Assembly: GCF_001050195.2 (NCBI RefSeq)
Contig: NZ_DF967965.1
Span: forward strand, 488,744-552,743
Length of the DNA stretch: 64,000 bases
Origin: Anaerolinea thermolimosa
GTDB lineage: Bacteria > Chloroflexota > Anaerolineae > Anaerolineales > Anaerolineaceae
Direction of reading: 5' to 3'
Part shown: positions 34,786 through 43,294 of the stretch, piece by piece
How the letters are laid out: every line of letters begins with the position of its first letter
How positions within the stretch are numbered: the stretch's first letter is position 1
Made by a program: the position numbers and the translations under genes
The notes under the pieces: model-generated
What the model was told of the DNA's origin: nothing
What the model saw: only the letters and a program-made list of their open reading frames with translations
The model's database searches: none

Positions 34786-35551
34786 GCTGAGGGGGTAGCA
34801 GAAAATCCCCGGCATCGGCAAAATCTGACGCGGGATGGTCGCGGTCGATATCGACCCGAACGATCCCGCTTTCGTTGACTCGCAGGGTGATGAAGGTAAC
34901 GGAGCCCGGGGCGCGAGATTGAGCCAGCACAATCCCATACTGGCCGGAGGGGGTGTAGGTCTCCTGCAGGGCTTCGGGCTTTATCCGATAGACAGCAACC
35001 AGGTGAAAATCGCCTGCGAAGAAGTCAGCCGGTACCTCAGAACGGCGCAGGAAGGAGCCTTCGGGGCCAAGAATGGGGAGGCCCTCCACGAGCGTCGCTT
35101 CACTTTCACTGGCAACACACTGGGGGAGCGGAGTGAGGCCCTTCTCACGGGTGCAGGGTGCGGCCAGAAAGCTGATGAGACTCTGACGGGAGGAAAGGTT
35201 GCCGGTGGTAAAAGCCGCCAGCACCCGGTCGACGGCTTCTACACCGGTGGTTGTACCGGAGGCATAGGGAGTAAAGGAGGCGGGAGCAGCAGGCTGTGGG
35301 TATGCGGGGGCCTCTCCCCTTTCAGAAGCTGGCGGGTAGGCTTCCTCTCCCTCAGGTACCGGGGTGCCGACCGGATATGACTGTTCCCGGGAGGTAGAAG
35401 GCGGAATGTCGGCCGGGGTAGATTGACTTTCAATGGCTGGCAGGAAGCGATTCTCAGGAGAGGAGGCAGTTGATGGTGTAGATGAAACACCGCAGGCGGT
35501 CAGCAATACTATGGAGCAAACGAACAGGGCGGGAATGACGTGCTTTTTCAC
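34781..35551 (-). CDS. Lipoprotein of unknown function
   Basis: 256 residues from GTG 35551. The N-terminal signal ends with the lipobox LLTAC. A disordered Ser/Pro/Glu-rich linker spans about residues 25-100 (three or four TyrPro-containing units). A folded domain follows (about 105-245; GVEAVDRVLAAFTTGN, LISFLAAPCT, VEGLPILGPEG, DFFAGDFHLVAVYRI). No known family could be assigned. It may be anchored on the outer face next to the LCP enzyme encoded upstream. Confidence 0.65.
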   Translation of the reverse strand: MKKHVIPALFVCSIVLLTACGVSSTPSTASSPENRFLPAIESQSTPADIPPSTSREQSYPVGTPVPEGEEAYPPASERGEAPAYPQPAAPASFTPYASGTTTGVEAVDRVLAAFTTGNLSSRQSLISFLAAPCTREKGLTPLPQCVASESEATLVEGLPILGPEGSFLRRSEVPADFFAGDFHLVAVYRIKPEALQETYTPSGQYGIVLAQSRAPGSVTFITLRVNESGIVRVDIDRDHPASDFADAGDFLLPPQP

Positions 35552-35575
35552 GGCGTGAACTCCTTCGCTGAATGC

Positions 35576-36511
35576 TTATCGGTCACCGAACATTTCCCGA
35601 ATCATCGGGCGAATGGCTTCCCAGTTGGGTAAGAGCACCTGAGCCCCCTGATCGGTGGTAAAGGGGGTAACCATCTCGCGCGAGATGGTGCGATGGTCAA
35701 TACCATCCATACCGGCGCGAATTAACGCCAGTCCGATCCGCGGCCATTCCCAGATGGGAAGGTTGGTATCGATAGAATCGAAAAAGGTGGCGATGATTGC
35801 GGGGAAACGCGGCCAGGTGAGGGGATGGAGAAGCTGGCGCGCGGTGGCAATGAGGATGACCTGTCCCTGGCGCATTCTGAAGAAGTCGTCGGTGCCTTTG
35901 CGGTCGCGGGCAAATGCCAGGGCCTGGGCACCGTTCAGGTGGTGACGACCTGCGGGTAGCCCTCCCATGGGTTCCTTGAGCTCCAGCGTCACTCCGCCCA
36001 TGGCATCCACCACTTTCTGAAATCCTTCAAACCGTATCCGGGCATAATAGTGAACCGCGAGACCAAAATTGGCTTCGATAACCTGTTCGGTAGCACGCGG
36101 GCCGCTTCCCGGTTGACTGGCCTCAGCAAAGAAATGAGCGGTGTTAATCCGGTTTTCTCCCACGCCGGGGATAGGTACCCACAGATCGCGGGGAATAGAA
36201 AGCAGGGCGACTCTGGGCTGGAGAGGGTTCACCTGGAGGAGCATGATGGTATCCGTACGCCCGGTGAAACTGCCATCGGGGGCGCGGTCAACCCCGAGGA
36301 GAAGGAGGCGGGTGTTGGCCGGGAACAGCAGGTAGGCGGCAGTCAGCGCGAAGAAGATGATCAGCAAACCAAGCAGCACTCCGCTGCAACAACCAGAGAG
36401 TCCCCGCCTGTGCCGGCGCACTGGTGCGCGGCGTTGAACCCGAACCCGTTGGAGATGGCTGAGAGGATCGTCTACAGGTACGGGTTGGGTGGGGGCAGAT
36501 GGATCGATCAT
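35576..36511 (-). CDS. LytR-CpsA-Psr (LCP) family protein
   Basis: 311 residues from ATG 36511. It is possible that the true start is GTG 36583, whose codon overlaps the LRR stop (GTGA). A cytoplasmic proline- and arginine-rich tail precedes one transmembrane helix, followed by the LCP domain: LLLGVDRAPDGSFTGRTDTIML, SIPRDLWVPIPGVGENRIN and the conserved Arg/Asp residues of FARDRKGTDDFFRMRQGQ. LCP enzymes attach teichoic-acid-like or glycan polymers to peptidoglycan on the cell surface. Confidence 0.85.
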   Translation of the reverse strand: MIDPSAPTQPVPVDDPLSHLQRVRVQRRAPVRRHRRGLSGCCSGVLLGLLIIFFALTAAYLLFPANTRLLLLGVDRAPDGSFTGRTDTIMLLQVNPLQPRVALLSIPRDLWVPIPGVGENRINTAHFFAEASQPGSGPRATEQVIEANFGLAVHYYARIRFEGFQKVVDAMGGVTLELKEPMGGLPAGRHHLNGAQALAFARDRKGTDDFFRMRQGQVILIATARQLLHPLTWPRFPAIIATFFDSIDTNLPIWEWPRIGLALIRAGMDGIDHRTISREMVTPFTTDQGAQVLLPNWEAIRPMIREMFGDR

Positions 36512-36579
36512 GATTAATAGAGAGATGGGGAAAATCATACGGCTAACAGGAGTTGCATTGGGGGATTCTTCTGCAGAGA

Positions 36580-37104
36580 TCACCTGTGAATGGTCAGATT
36601 ACGCCTGCCCAGCCGCGAGAGCCCGGCATGGGTAATGCTCAGGCAGCCCAAAAGGTCGAGGTAGCGCAGGCGTGGCATGGCACGGATGTGTTTGAGGCAG
36701 GCATCGGTGAGACGGTTGCAGTAGGCCAGGTTGAGCGACTCCAGGTGAGGTAAGGCGCACAGATGGGCTAACCCCGAGTCGGTGATTCGGCAGGAGCTGA
36801 GATTCAGGCTGGTGAGATGGGTCAGGGAGTGCAGGTAGGCCAGGCCTGCATCGGTGATGTTGCGGTTTTCTGAAAGGTTTAGAGCGGTGAGAAAAGGGAG
36901 ACCGGCCAATTCAGAAACCAGTTCTCGCAGGAGATGGTCATCCATGCGCCTCACACGTACCATTACTTCATGGCCGGGGGGAATGTGGAAGATACCCGGG
37001 CCATGGTCGAGGGCCTGCCAGTCCTGTTGCTCATCTACAGGGCGGATGTACACCTCGATTTCGAACGCCGAAGAGAAACGGGCCGGTTGAAGAATGGTGT
37101 TCAT
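36580..37104 (-). CDS. Leucine-rich-repeat (RNI-like) protein
   Basis: 174 residues. The C-terminal ~110 residues contain four ~24-residue repeats of the form LTSLNLSSCRITDSGLAHL, LESLNLAYCNRLTDACLKHI and LRYLDLLGCLSITHAGLSRL, the ribonuclease-inhibitor/F-box-LRR type. The first ~60 residues (LQPARFSSAFEIEVYIRPVD) form an N-terminal region of unknown fold. No signal peptide. It is an interaction scaffold of unknown partner. It ends 1 bp beyond the start region of the LCP gene, so both are probably coupled. Confidence 0.7.
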   Translation of the reverse strand: MNTILQPARFSSAFEIEVYIRPVDEQQDWQALDHGPGIFHIPPGHEVMVRVRRMDDHLLRELVSELAGLPFLTALNLSENRNITDAGLAYLHSLTHLTSLNLSSCRITDSGLAHLCALPHLESLNLAYCNRLTDACLKHIRAMPRLRYLDLLGCLSITHAGLSRLGRRNLTIHR

Positions 37105-37198
37105 GCCCCCTGATTATAACAGGTGAACGGGGGCGGTTTCAGGTCGCCCGACATGAAAGGCCGGGGGTGGCTTCCGGTGGTCAGAAAGGAGAAGAACC

Positions 37199-37639
37199 TT
37201 AAATAAGGTTGACCCAGAGGAAGTGTTCAAGGAGGTCAATGGTGTTCTGTTTGTCGGCCAGAAGGTGCTTGACCACATCTCCAATGGAAATCAGGCCGAT
37301 CAGCTGTCCATTTTCCAGCACTGGCAGATGGCGGAGTTTTTTAGCCGTCATCACAGCCATGCAATCGTCAATGGTTTGTTCCGGGCTTACATAATACACC
37401 GGGTGAGTCATCAGGGTTCTGACAGGGATCTCCAGGTCGAGACAGTCGGTAAAGTCCACAGCGTGGCGGGCAAAATCGCGCTCGGAGAAGATTCCCACCA
37501 CTTTACCACCTTCGATCACCGGCACCGCGCCAATCTGCTTCTCGGCCATCAGTCGGAGCGTCTGACGCAGGCTATCGGCGGGCGAAACCGTCCAGACATC
37601 GTAACCCTTTCCTTCCAGTAAATCACGCACAGTTGCCAT
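37199..37639 (-). CDS. CBS-domain pair protein
   Basis: 146 residues, two CBS motifs (VIEGGKVVGIFSERDFARH, and VLENGQLIGLISIGDVVKHLL) separated by the MTHPVYYVSPEQTI hinge. Such stand-alone pairs bind adenosine nucleotides and act as energy or ligand sensors. The promoter at 37686-37714 drives it. The target is not identifiable from neighbours. Confidence 0.88.
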   Translation of the reverse strand: MATVRDLLEGKGYDVWTVSPADSLRQTLRLMAEKQIGAVPVIEGGKVVGIFSERDFARHAVDFTDCLDLEIPVRTLMTHPVYYVSPEQTIDDCMAVMTAKKLRHLPVLENGQLIGLISIGDVVKHLLADKQNTIDLLEHFLWVNLI

Positions 37640-37685
37640 TGGTATCTCCTTCGGTCATGGCATGGCAGGTTGCCGGTTTTTTATC

Positions 37686-37714
37686 ATTATGATGATGCCT
37701 GATGGGCTTGTCAA
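37686..37714 (-). promoter_or_regulatory. Promoter of the CBS gene
   Basis: Reading the minus strand: TTGACA (37709-37714), 17-bp spacer, CATAAT (37686-37691), 47 bp before the ATG. Close to consensus. Confidence 0.55.
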
Positions 37715-37781
37715 GCACCGATGGGATGATTGACGGTGAACGAACGGGTTAATCTGCGTGGGGAAATCTCCCTGATCTTTT

Positions 37782-37809
37782 TTGGTAAAAATTCTCGATG
37801 TGATATACT
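37782..37809 (+). promoter_or_regulatory. Candidate promoter of the small helical-protein/HhH pair
   Basis: TTGGTA (37782-37787), 16-bp spacer, TATACT (37804-37809), 46 bp before the ATG at 37855. Confidence 0.35.
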
Positions 37810-37854
37810 TGATATAGAAAGTTTATTTTTTTCATCGAGAAGAAAGGGGTGTCA

Positions 37855-38052
37855 ATGGACGAGCTGGTCAGGCTGGTTTCTGAAAAGACAGGGCTACCTC
37901 CGGAGAAGGCAAAAATGGCCGTGGAAGTGGTGATGAAATTTCTCAAGGAAAAACTTCCACCTCCAATCGCGAATCAGCTGGAGGGTCTCTTGAGCAGTGG
38001 GGGGAGTGCTCAGGATGTAATGAAAAACCTGGGCGGTCTTCTGGGACACTAA
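37855..38052 (+). CDS. Small helical protein (DUF2267-like)
   Basis: 65 residues from ATG 37855, with AAGGGG upstream (GTG 37849 is also in frame). The sequence DELVRLVSEKTGLPPEKAKM plus VEVVMKFLKEKLPPPI resembles the helical hairpin at the start of HU-type and DUF2267 proteins, but the rest of an HU fold is absent. The C-terminal Gly-rich segment (LLSSGGSAQDV) is flexible. It is followed by a helix-hairpin-helix protein 36 bp downstream. Confidence 0.6.
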   Translation: MDELVRLVSEKTGLPPEKAKMAVEVVMKFLKEKLPPPIANQLEGLLSSGGSAQDVMKNLGGLLGH

Positions 38053-38088
38053 ATGGAAGATGCCAACACAACCGGGAGGAAAGCATCC

Positions 38089-38493
38089 ATGACTGCAATC
38101 GTAGATATTGAAGGAATTGGTGAGGCGTACGCGACGAAACTTAAGGCGGCAGGGATTGGTACCGTCGAGGCGTTGCTTGAAGCCGGAGCTTCTCCAAAGG
38201 GACGGAAGGAGCTGGCGGAAAAGACGGGCATCAGCCCGGATTTAATCCTGAAATGGGTTAACCGCGCCGATCTTTACCGCGTCAGGGGTATCGGGCAAGA
38301 ATATTCAGATCTTCTGGAAGCCGCCGGGGTGGATACGGTGGTTGAACTGTCTCAGCGCAATCCGGAAAACCTTTACGCAAAAATGGTGGAGGTGAATGAA
38401 GCCAAAAAGCTGGTTCGCCGGATGCCCACCCAGGCGCAGGTGGCCGAATGGGTGGCAGAAGCGAAAAAGCTGCCAAGGGTGATCACCTATTAA
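38089..38493 (+). CDS. DUF4332-like helix-hairpin-helix protein
   Basis: 134 residues, two HhH units: IEGIGEAYATKLKAAGIGTVEALLEAG and VRGIGQEYSDLLEAAGVDTVVELSQR. Each resembles the DNA-binding Gly-x-Gly hairpin of repair proteins. GGGAGG lies 9 nt before ATG 38089. The family is of unknown function and often sits near membrane or cell-wall genes. Its transcript ends at a strong intrinsic terminator. Confidence 0.75.
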   Translation: MTAIVDIEGIGEAYATKLKAAGIGTVEALLEAGASPKGRKELAEKTGISPDLILKWVNRADLYRVRGIGQEYSDLLEAAGVDTVVELSQRNPENLYAKMVEVNEAKKLVRRMPTQAQVAEWVAEAKKLPRVITY

Positions 38494-38516
38494 GCCGCCA
38501 TCCTTTACATGCTTAA

Positions 38517-38550
38517 GAAATAGCGCCAGAAACGGCGCTATTTCTTTTTT
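38517..38550 (+). terminator. Intrinsic terminator after the HhH gene
   Basis: GAAATAGCGCC stem with the complement GGCGCTATTTC, a 6-nt loop and a run of six T. Eleven-base-pair stem; the strongest terminator in the window. Confidence 0.9.
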
Positions 38551-38582
38551 GAGCGGGAATAAGATCACGGAGGAGTACGGCT

Positions 38583-38610
38583 TTGATTGAGGGATATTTT
38601 GCTATATAAT
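38583..38610 (+). promoter_or_regulatory. Promoter of the PhyH gene
   Basis: TTGATT (38583-38588), 16-bp spacer, TATAAT (38605-38610), then a GGAGG 7 nt before the ATG at 38641. Confidence 0.55.
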
Positions 38611-38640
38611 ATATCTAAATAGTCTTATTGGAGGTCAGGT

Positions 38641-39384
38641 ATGTTCCCGGAGGCTGTTCAGGTGGATGTGGAGCGGTATCGAAAAGATGGGTATCTCACC
38701 GCTCCGGCGGTCATCTCAGAGGGTCACCTTTCTGCATTGCGTGCCGAAGCTGACCGATTAATGGCGCTTTGCTATCAGGAACGAGAGCGTTATTCCCGGC
38801 GCATTGAATGGGAAGTGGATCATCTATCCGGGGAAAACCGAAAGGGAATGGAGCGGGTAATTCGGAAACTGGAGCCGGTTTCTGACCTGAGTCCGTTGTT
38901 CCGAGACCTGGCCTTTTCTCCACAGATTACCGAACAGGTCGGTGCGATCTTCGGTGAACCGGTGGATCTCTTCGAGGACAAACTCAACCTTAAGCTCCCC
39001 GGCGGGTCGCCTTATCCATGGCACCAGGACTGGGTCTGTTGCTGGCGGGCGCATACAGACCTGCTGGTGACCTGCTTCATTTACCTTGATCAGGCCGATG
39101 CTACCAACGGCTGCCTGCAGGTGATCCCCGGGAGTCATATCGGGAAACCCATCCTGCCCTTCCGCTCCGGCAGCCGTTTTGAAGTTGATCCGGCTTACGT
39201 GGATACCCGGCAGGCCGTCCCCGTGCCGCTCAGAGCCGGTGAGATGATTTTCTTTGATCCCTACCTGCTTCATTTCTCGGATCTGAACCGCAGTTCCACG
39301 CCACGCCGGGCCATTATTTTCACGTATCACCCGGCACGCCTGGGCAAGATTAATGAGGGGCGATTCCCGGCTGATTTTTCGTAA
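38641..39384 (+). CDS. Phytanoyl-CoA dioxygenase (PhyH) family protein
   Basis: 247 residues. Non-haem iron, 2-oxoglutarate-dependent oxygenase fold. The iron site is W-HQD (PWHQDWVC) with the distal His in FFDPYLLHFSDLNRSS, and an Arg follows (RRAIIF) for 2-oxoglutarate. FIYLDQADATNGCLQVIPGSH is characteristic. Substrate unknown; relatives hydroxylate fatty-acyl or natural-product scaffolds. It uses its own promoter. The gene downstream is a methyltransferase on the same strand. Confidence 0.85.
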   Translation: MFPEAVQVDVERYRKDGYLTAPAVISEGHLSALRAEADRLMALCYQERERYSRRIEWEVDHLSGENRKGMERVIRKLEPVSDLSPLFRDLAFSPQITEQVGAIFGEPVDLFEDKLNLKLPGGSPYPWHQDWVCCWRAHTDLLVTCFIYLDQADATNGCLQVIPGSHIGKPILPFRSGSRFEVDPAYVDTRQAVPVPLRAGEMIFFDPYLLHFSDLNRSSTPRRAIIFTYHPARLGKINEGRFPADFS

Positions 39385-39446
39385 AGGATTCTCTGAATGC
39401 TTCTTTGATCCCCGGAGGTAAACCCCTCATGCTACAATGAGGGTTG

Positions 39447-40346
39447 ATGGACTTCTCTTTTCCGAGGTATCTGGCGGCTAAACGTGGTGTTGATGACCGC
39501 GCGCTGAACCTGGGGGTGTGGCAGGCGCTGGTGGAGCGTCTTTCGGCGCTTGAGGGGGCTCCGATGCTCCGGGTACTCGAACTGGGGGGTGGAATCGGCA
39601 CGATGTTCACGCGCATGGTGGAATGGGGGGCGTTGTTTCATGTTGAATACAGCCTGGTCGATGAGCAGTTAGAGAATGTGCTGTATGGAATGGCAGCCCT
39701 CAACCGCTGGGGCGCACGCCAGGGGCTGGAGGTTATCACCGACGATCGACGGCTTTTCCTTCACGGTGAGCAAAACATCTTTCAGATCGAATTTTTCCCT
39801 GAGACGGTGGAGAACTTCATCGGGCGTGTGCGTGAGACACGCCGCTGGGATTTAATTGTGGCCAGCGCCTTTCTGGATCTGGTGGATGTTCCGGTGCTTC
39901 TGCCCTTCCTGAAGGATCTGGTCGCCCCGGGTGGGTTGCTGTATCTTCCTCTCAATTTCGATGGTGTGACCATCTTCGAGCCGGAGATTGATCCTGAGCT
40001 TGATCGGTTGATTCTTGAGACTTATCACCGCACAATGGACGAACGTGGGGCGGGAGATAGCCGCACTGGTCGGCGGCTTTTCCACTGGTTAAGAGATGCC
40101 GGGTTGAATATTCTGGAAGCCGGCAGTTCGGACTGGGTGGTTTACCCGAAAGGCGGGGGATATACCCCGGAAGAGGTCTATTTTTTGCAGTCTATTTTCC
40201 ATTTCTTTGAACAATCGCTGGGAGCCAGAGCAGAAATCGACCCCCGGCAGCTGTCCCGATGGTTGAATTTACGCCAGCAACAGGTGAAGCGCGGAGCGTT
40301 AATCTTCGTGGCGCATCAATTGGATTTTCTGGTTCAGATACCGTGA
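39447..40346 (+). CDS. Class I SAM-dependent methyltransferase-like protein
   Basis: 299 residues from ATG 39447. SAM motif I is VLELGGGIGTM, followed by VEYSLVDEQ (acidic residue), DLIVASAFLDLVDV and APGGLLYLPLNFDG. The C-terminal ~100 residues are longer than in small methyltransferases. A hairpin with a TACAAT-like -10 (39433-39438) lies immediately upstream, so the message may be very short at its 5' end. Substrate unknown. Confidence 0.75.
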   Translation: MDFSFPRYLAAKRGVDDRALNLGVWQALVERLSALEGAPMLRVLELGGGIGTMFTRMVEWGALFHVEYSLVDEQLENVLYGMAALNRWGARQGLEVITDDRRLFLHGEQNIFQIEFFPETVENFIGRVRETRRWDLIVASAFLDLVDVPVLLPFLKDLVAPGGLLYLPLNFDGVTIFEPEIDPELDRLILETYHRTMDERGAGDSRTGRRLFHWLRDAGLNILEAGSSDWVVYPKGGGYTPEEVYFLQSIFHFFEQSLGARAEIDPRQLSRWLNLRQQQVKRGALIFVAHQLDFLVQIP

Positions 40347-40822
40347 GTAACTTCCCTTCTACCCGGGGAACCTACGTGCTCCTGTTGGATCTGGATGCTG
40401 ACCGGGTGCTTCAGATGGGGCGGCTGGGGAAGTTTTATTTTCCACGGGGAGGGTATTTCTATGTGGGCAGTGCGCGTGGGCGTGGCGGATTGCACGCCCG
40501 CTTGATGCATCATTTGCGGTCGCCCATCGCCCCTCACTGGCATATCGACTGGTTCAGGCAGGCGGCCCGGGTGATTGGAATCTGGTGGGGAGAAACCCCC
40601 GATCGCGCAGAATGTGACTGGGTGCGGATTCTTTTGAATTTCAAGGATGTGCAGGTTCTCCACCCAGGGGCAGGCGCTTCTGATTGCATCAGAGGTTGTC
40701 CTGCGCATCTGCTTTTCTCTGGTAAAATGGAGGGGCAACCGTCCTGGAGGCGTCTCTTTGAAGAATTTTGTGCGCAATTACCTGATCTTGATCTGTATTG
40801 CTGGGGGGATTATTGTCCTTGA
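40343..40822 (+). CDS. DUF123-domain protein
   Basis: 159 residues from GTG 40343, which overlaps the methyltransferase stop (GTGA). The sequence matches the DUF123 family: TYVLLLDL, GKFYFPRGGYFYVGSARGRGG, LHARLMHHLRS, HWHIDWFR and CDWVRILLN. The family is GIY-YIG-like and is sometimes fused to endonuclease III, so a nuclease-related role is plausible. The last 22 codons overlap the start of lspA in another frame. Confidence 0.75.
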   Translation: MSNFPSTRGTYVLLLDLDADRVLQMGRLGKFYFPRGGYFYVGSARGRGGLHARLMHHLRSPIAPHWHIDWFRQAARVIGIWWGETPDRAECDWVRILLNFKDVQVLHPGAGASDCIRGCPAHLLFSGKMEGQPSWRRLFEEFCAQLPDLDLYCWGDYCP

Positions 40823-41288
40823 TCAGTTCACCAAGGCCCTGGTTCGTCAGAGCCTTGCCCTGGGGGAGATATGGTCACCCTGGCCATGGTTGACCCCTTA
40901 TGCCCGCATTGTCCACTGGTATAACAGCGGCGTGGCCTTTGGCCTGTTTCAGGGAAAAGGCGATATTTTTATGATCCTGGCCATTCTGGTCGCACTCGCC
41001 ATCATTTACTTCTACCCCCGGGTTCCTGCGTCTGACTGGAGCCTGCGTCTGGCCATGGGGCTTCAACTGGGGGGCGCAGTGGGGAATTTGATCGACCGGC
41101 TGACGCTTGGGCACGTGACCGATTTTATCTCCGTGGGCACGTTCCCGGTATTTAATGTGGCTGACTCGAGCATCACCATTGGGGTGATCATCTTACTGCT
41201 GGGTGTGTACCTGCAGGAGAGAAAAGAAAAAAGTCAATCGGCCCGGCGCGAGGCCGACCCGCCCACAGGAGACCCCCATATCGTCTAA
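40758..41288 (+). CDS. lspA: Lipoprotein signal peptidase
   Basis: 176 residues. The TTG at 40758 (GGAGG, 7 nt upstream) is the only start with a good ribosome site. Four transmembrane helices are predicted. The two catalytic aspartates are in GNLIDRLTLGHVTDF and FNVADSSI. It cleaves prolipoproteins after lipidation by Lgt, which is also present in the window (53768). The gene lies 2 bp before a pseudouridine synthase, as in many bacteria (lspA-rluD). Confidence 0.9.
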   Translation: MKNFVRNYLILICIAGGIIVLDQFTKALVRQSLALGEIWSPWPWLTPYARIVHWYNSGVAFGLFQGKGDIFMILAILVALAIIYFYPRVPASDWSLRLAMGLQLGGAVGNLIDRLTLGHVTDFISVGTFPVFNVADSSITIGVIILLLGVYLQERKEKSQSARREADPPTGDPHIV

Positions 41289-41289
41289 G

Positions 41290-42216
41290 ATGGATCCGCA
41301 ACATTTCCAGCTGGAGTGCACACAGGAAAAAGCAGGCCGTCTGGATAAGTATCTGGCGGTCTGTTTGCCTGAGTATAGCCGGGCGCGCCTTCAACAGCTC
41401 ATTCAGGATGGCCTGGTGAAGGTGAATGGAAAGGTGGTGGTGAAGCCCAGCTTTGCTATCGCTATGGGTGATCGGGTGGAGGTGGAAGTGCCACCGCCCC
41501 AGCCCAGCACTCTGGCAGGGGAAAATATCCCGCTGGAAATCCTTTTTGAGAACGATGATTTCCTGGTGATTAACAAACCAGCGGGAATGGTGGTGCATCC
41601 ATCTGCGGGGCACGAACAGGGAACGCTGGTGAATGCGGTGCTGGCGCATGTGCCCGAATTGGAAGGAATCGGTGGTGAGCGCCGGCCCGGGGTGGTTCAC
41701 CGACTGGATAAGGACACCTCGGGGGTTCTTTTGATGGCTAAAAACGACCGAACTCATCGCTGGTTGCAGGAACAGTTCCGACGGCGCCAGGTGCGCAAGG
41801 TTTATCTGGCGCTGGTAGACGGGCGGCCACCAACCCCTGAGGGAAGAATCGAGGTGGCTATTGCCCGGGATGCCGTAAACCGGAAGAAAATGGCCGCCGT
41901 CAGAGAGGGTGAGGGGCGAGAAGCGGTGACCGAATACTTTACCCTGGAGTCCTTTCCTGAGCATACTCTACTTGAGGTCCATCCCCATACCGGGCGGACG
42001 CATCAGATCCGGGTGCATCTGTCATTCCTTGGCTGCCCGGTGGTAGGAGATGAGGTATACGGGAGGAAGCGCCCCAGTTTGCCGCTTGGGAGACATTTTC
42101 TTCACGCCTCGCGGCTTACCATCCAGCTTCCTGGAGAGCCGGAAGCGCGGACTTTTGTTTCACCGCTACCGGAAGAACTTGAGAAGGTTTTGCACATGCT
42201 ACGTCAACGTCGTTAA
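41290..42216 (+). CDS. RluD-type 23S rRNA/tRNA pseudouridine synthase
   Basis: 308 residues. S4-like RNA-binding N-terminus (GRLDKYLAVCLPEYSRARLQQLIQDG), catalytic domain with the HRLDKDTSG motif holding the nucleophilic Asp, and FRRRQVRKVYLALV. Family RluA/C/D; RluD would modify helix 69 of 23S rRNA. ATG 41290 is 18 nt beyond a GGAG motif, so the start is not firm. It probably forms an operon with lspA. Confidence 0.88.
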   Translation: MDPQHFQLECTQEKAGRLDKYLAVCLPEYSRARLQQLIQDGLVKVNGKVVVKPSFAIAMGDRVEVEVPPPQPSTLAGENIPLEILFENDDFLVINKPAGMVVHPSAGHEQGTLVNAVLAHVPELEGIGGERRPGVVHRLDKDTSGVLLMAKNDRTHRWLQEQFRRRQVRKVYLALVDGRPPTPEGRIEVAIARDAVNRKKMAAVREGEGREAVTEYFTLESFPEHTLLEVHPHTGRTHQIRVHLSFLGCPVVGDEVYGRKRPSLPLGRHFLHASRLTIQLPGEPEARTFVSPLPEELEKVLHMLRQRR

Positions 42217-42249
42217 TGATCTGAAAGATGGGGAGGAAGAAACTGCAGC

Positions 42250-43287
42250 ATGAAACTGGTGGATTTGCGTTCCGATACTGTTACCCAGCCCACCCCTGAA
42301 ATGCGCGCCGCAATGGCCAGTGCCGAGGTGGGAGATGACGTCATGGGAGAAGACCCCACCGTTAACCGTTTGGAAGCTCTGGCCGCTGAGAAAATGGGCA
42401 AAGAGGCGGGGCTTTTCGTAGCTTCGGGAACGATGGGCAACCTGGTTGCGGTCTTAACCCATTGCAATCGCGGAGATGAGATGATTCTGGGGAACCTATC
42501 CCATACCTTTTTGTTTGAAGCCGGTGGCAGCGCCGCTCTGGGAGGGGTGCACGCTTATGTGTTGCCGAATCAGCCCGATGGAAGCCTGGCGTTGCAAGAT
42601 ATTGCGGCGGCCTTTCGAGCCGATGATCCCCATTATCCGGTCAGCCGGTTGCTGGTGCTGGAAAACACGCACAATCGGTGCGGGGGGACGGTCCTTGGGC
42701 CAGATTACTTAAGCCAGGTGGGTGACCTGGTGCGTAAGCTGGGTTTACACCTGCATATCGATGGGGCGCGCATTTTCAATGCGGCGGCGGCCCTTGGCCT
42801 GCCGGTGCAGGCGCTGACGCGTGAAGCCGATTCGATCACCTTTTGCCTGAGTAAAGGGTTGTGTGCGCCAGTTGGATCCGTTTTGTGCGGTTCCAGAGAG
42901 TTCATTGCCCGGGCGCGTCGCATTCGAAAACAACTGGGCGGCGGAATGCGACAGGCGGGAGTTCTGGCTGCGGCAGGAATCGTTGCCCTGGAGACAATGA
43001 CCGGGCGGCTGGTTGAAGATCATCGGCGAGCATGCCAGCTGGCCCAGGGTTTAAGAGAGGTTCCCGGCTTGATTGTGGAAAACCCCGTTCCGGCCACCAA
43101 CATGGTCTTTGCCCACCTGAGCGATGCTGTTCCCCTGGATGGGGGCACAGTTGTCCAACGCATGGCGGCTGAAGGAGTAAAGATTGGTCTGGCAGGAGAG
43201 CGGCGCTTCCGCATGGTCACCCATTACTGGGTTGATGATGAAGGGGTGGAACAGGCCGTGGAGGCGATGCGAAAGGTTTTGCAATAA
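42250..43287 (+). CDS. ltaE: Low-specificity L-threonine aldolase
   Basis: 345 residues. PLP enzyme splitting threonine and allo-threonine into glycine and acetaldehyde. VDLRSDTVTQPTPEMRAAM and DVMGEDPTVNRLE begin the fold. HIDGARIFNAA gives the PLP-binding Asp, and FCLSKGLCAPVGS holds the Schiff-base Lys. All elements are present. It lies 33 bp after the pseudouridine synthase. Confidence 0.92.
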   Translation: MKLVDLRSDTVTQPTPEMRAAMASAEVGDDVMGEDPTVNRLEALAAEKMGKEAGLFVASGTMGNLVAVLTHCNRGDEMILGNLSHTFLFEAGGSAALGGVHAYVLPNQPDGSLALQDIAAAFRADDPHYPVSRLLVLENTHNRCGGTVLGPDYLSQVGDLVRKLGLHLHIDGARIFNAAAALGLPVQALTREADSITFCLSKGLCAPVGSVLCGSREFIARARRIRKQLGGGMRQAGVLAAAGIVALETMTGRLVEDHRRACQLAQGLREVPGLIVENPVPATNMVFAHLSDAVPLDGGTVVQRMAAEGVKIGLAGERRFRMVTHYWVDDEGVEQAVEAMRKVLQ

Positions 43288-43294
43288 CTGGAGG

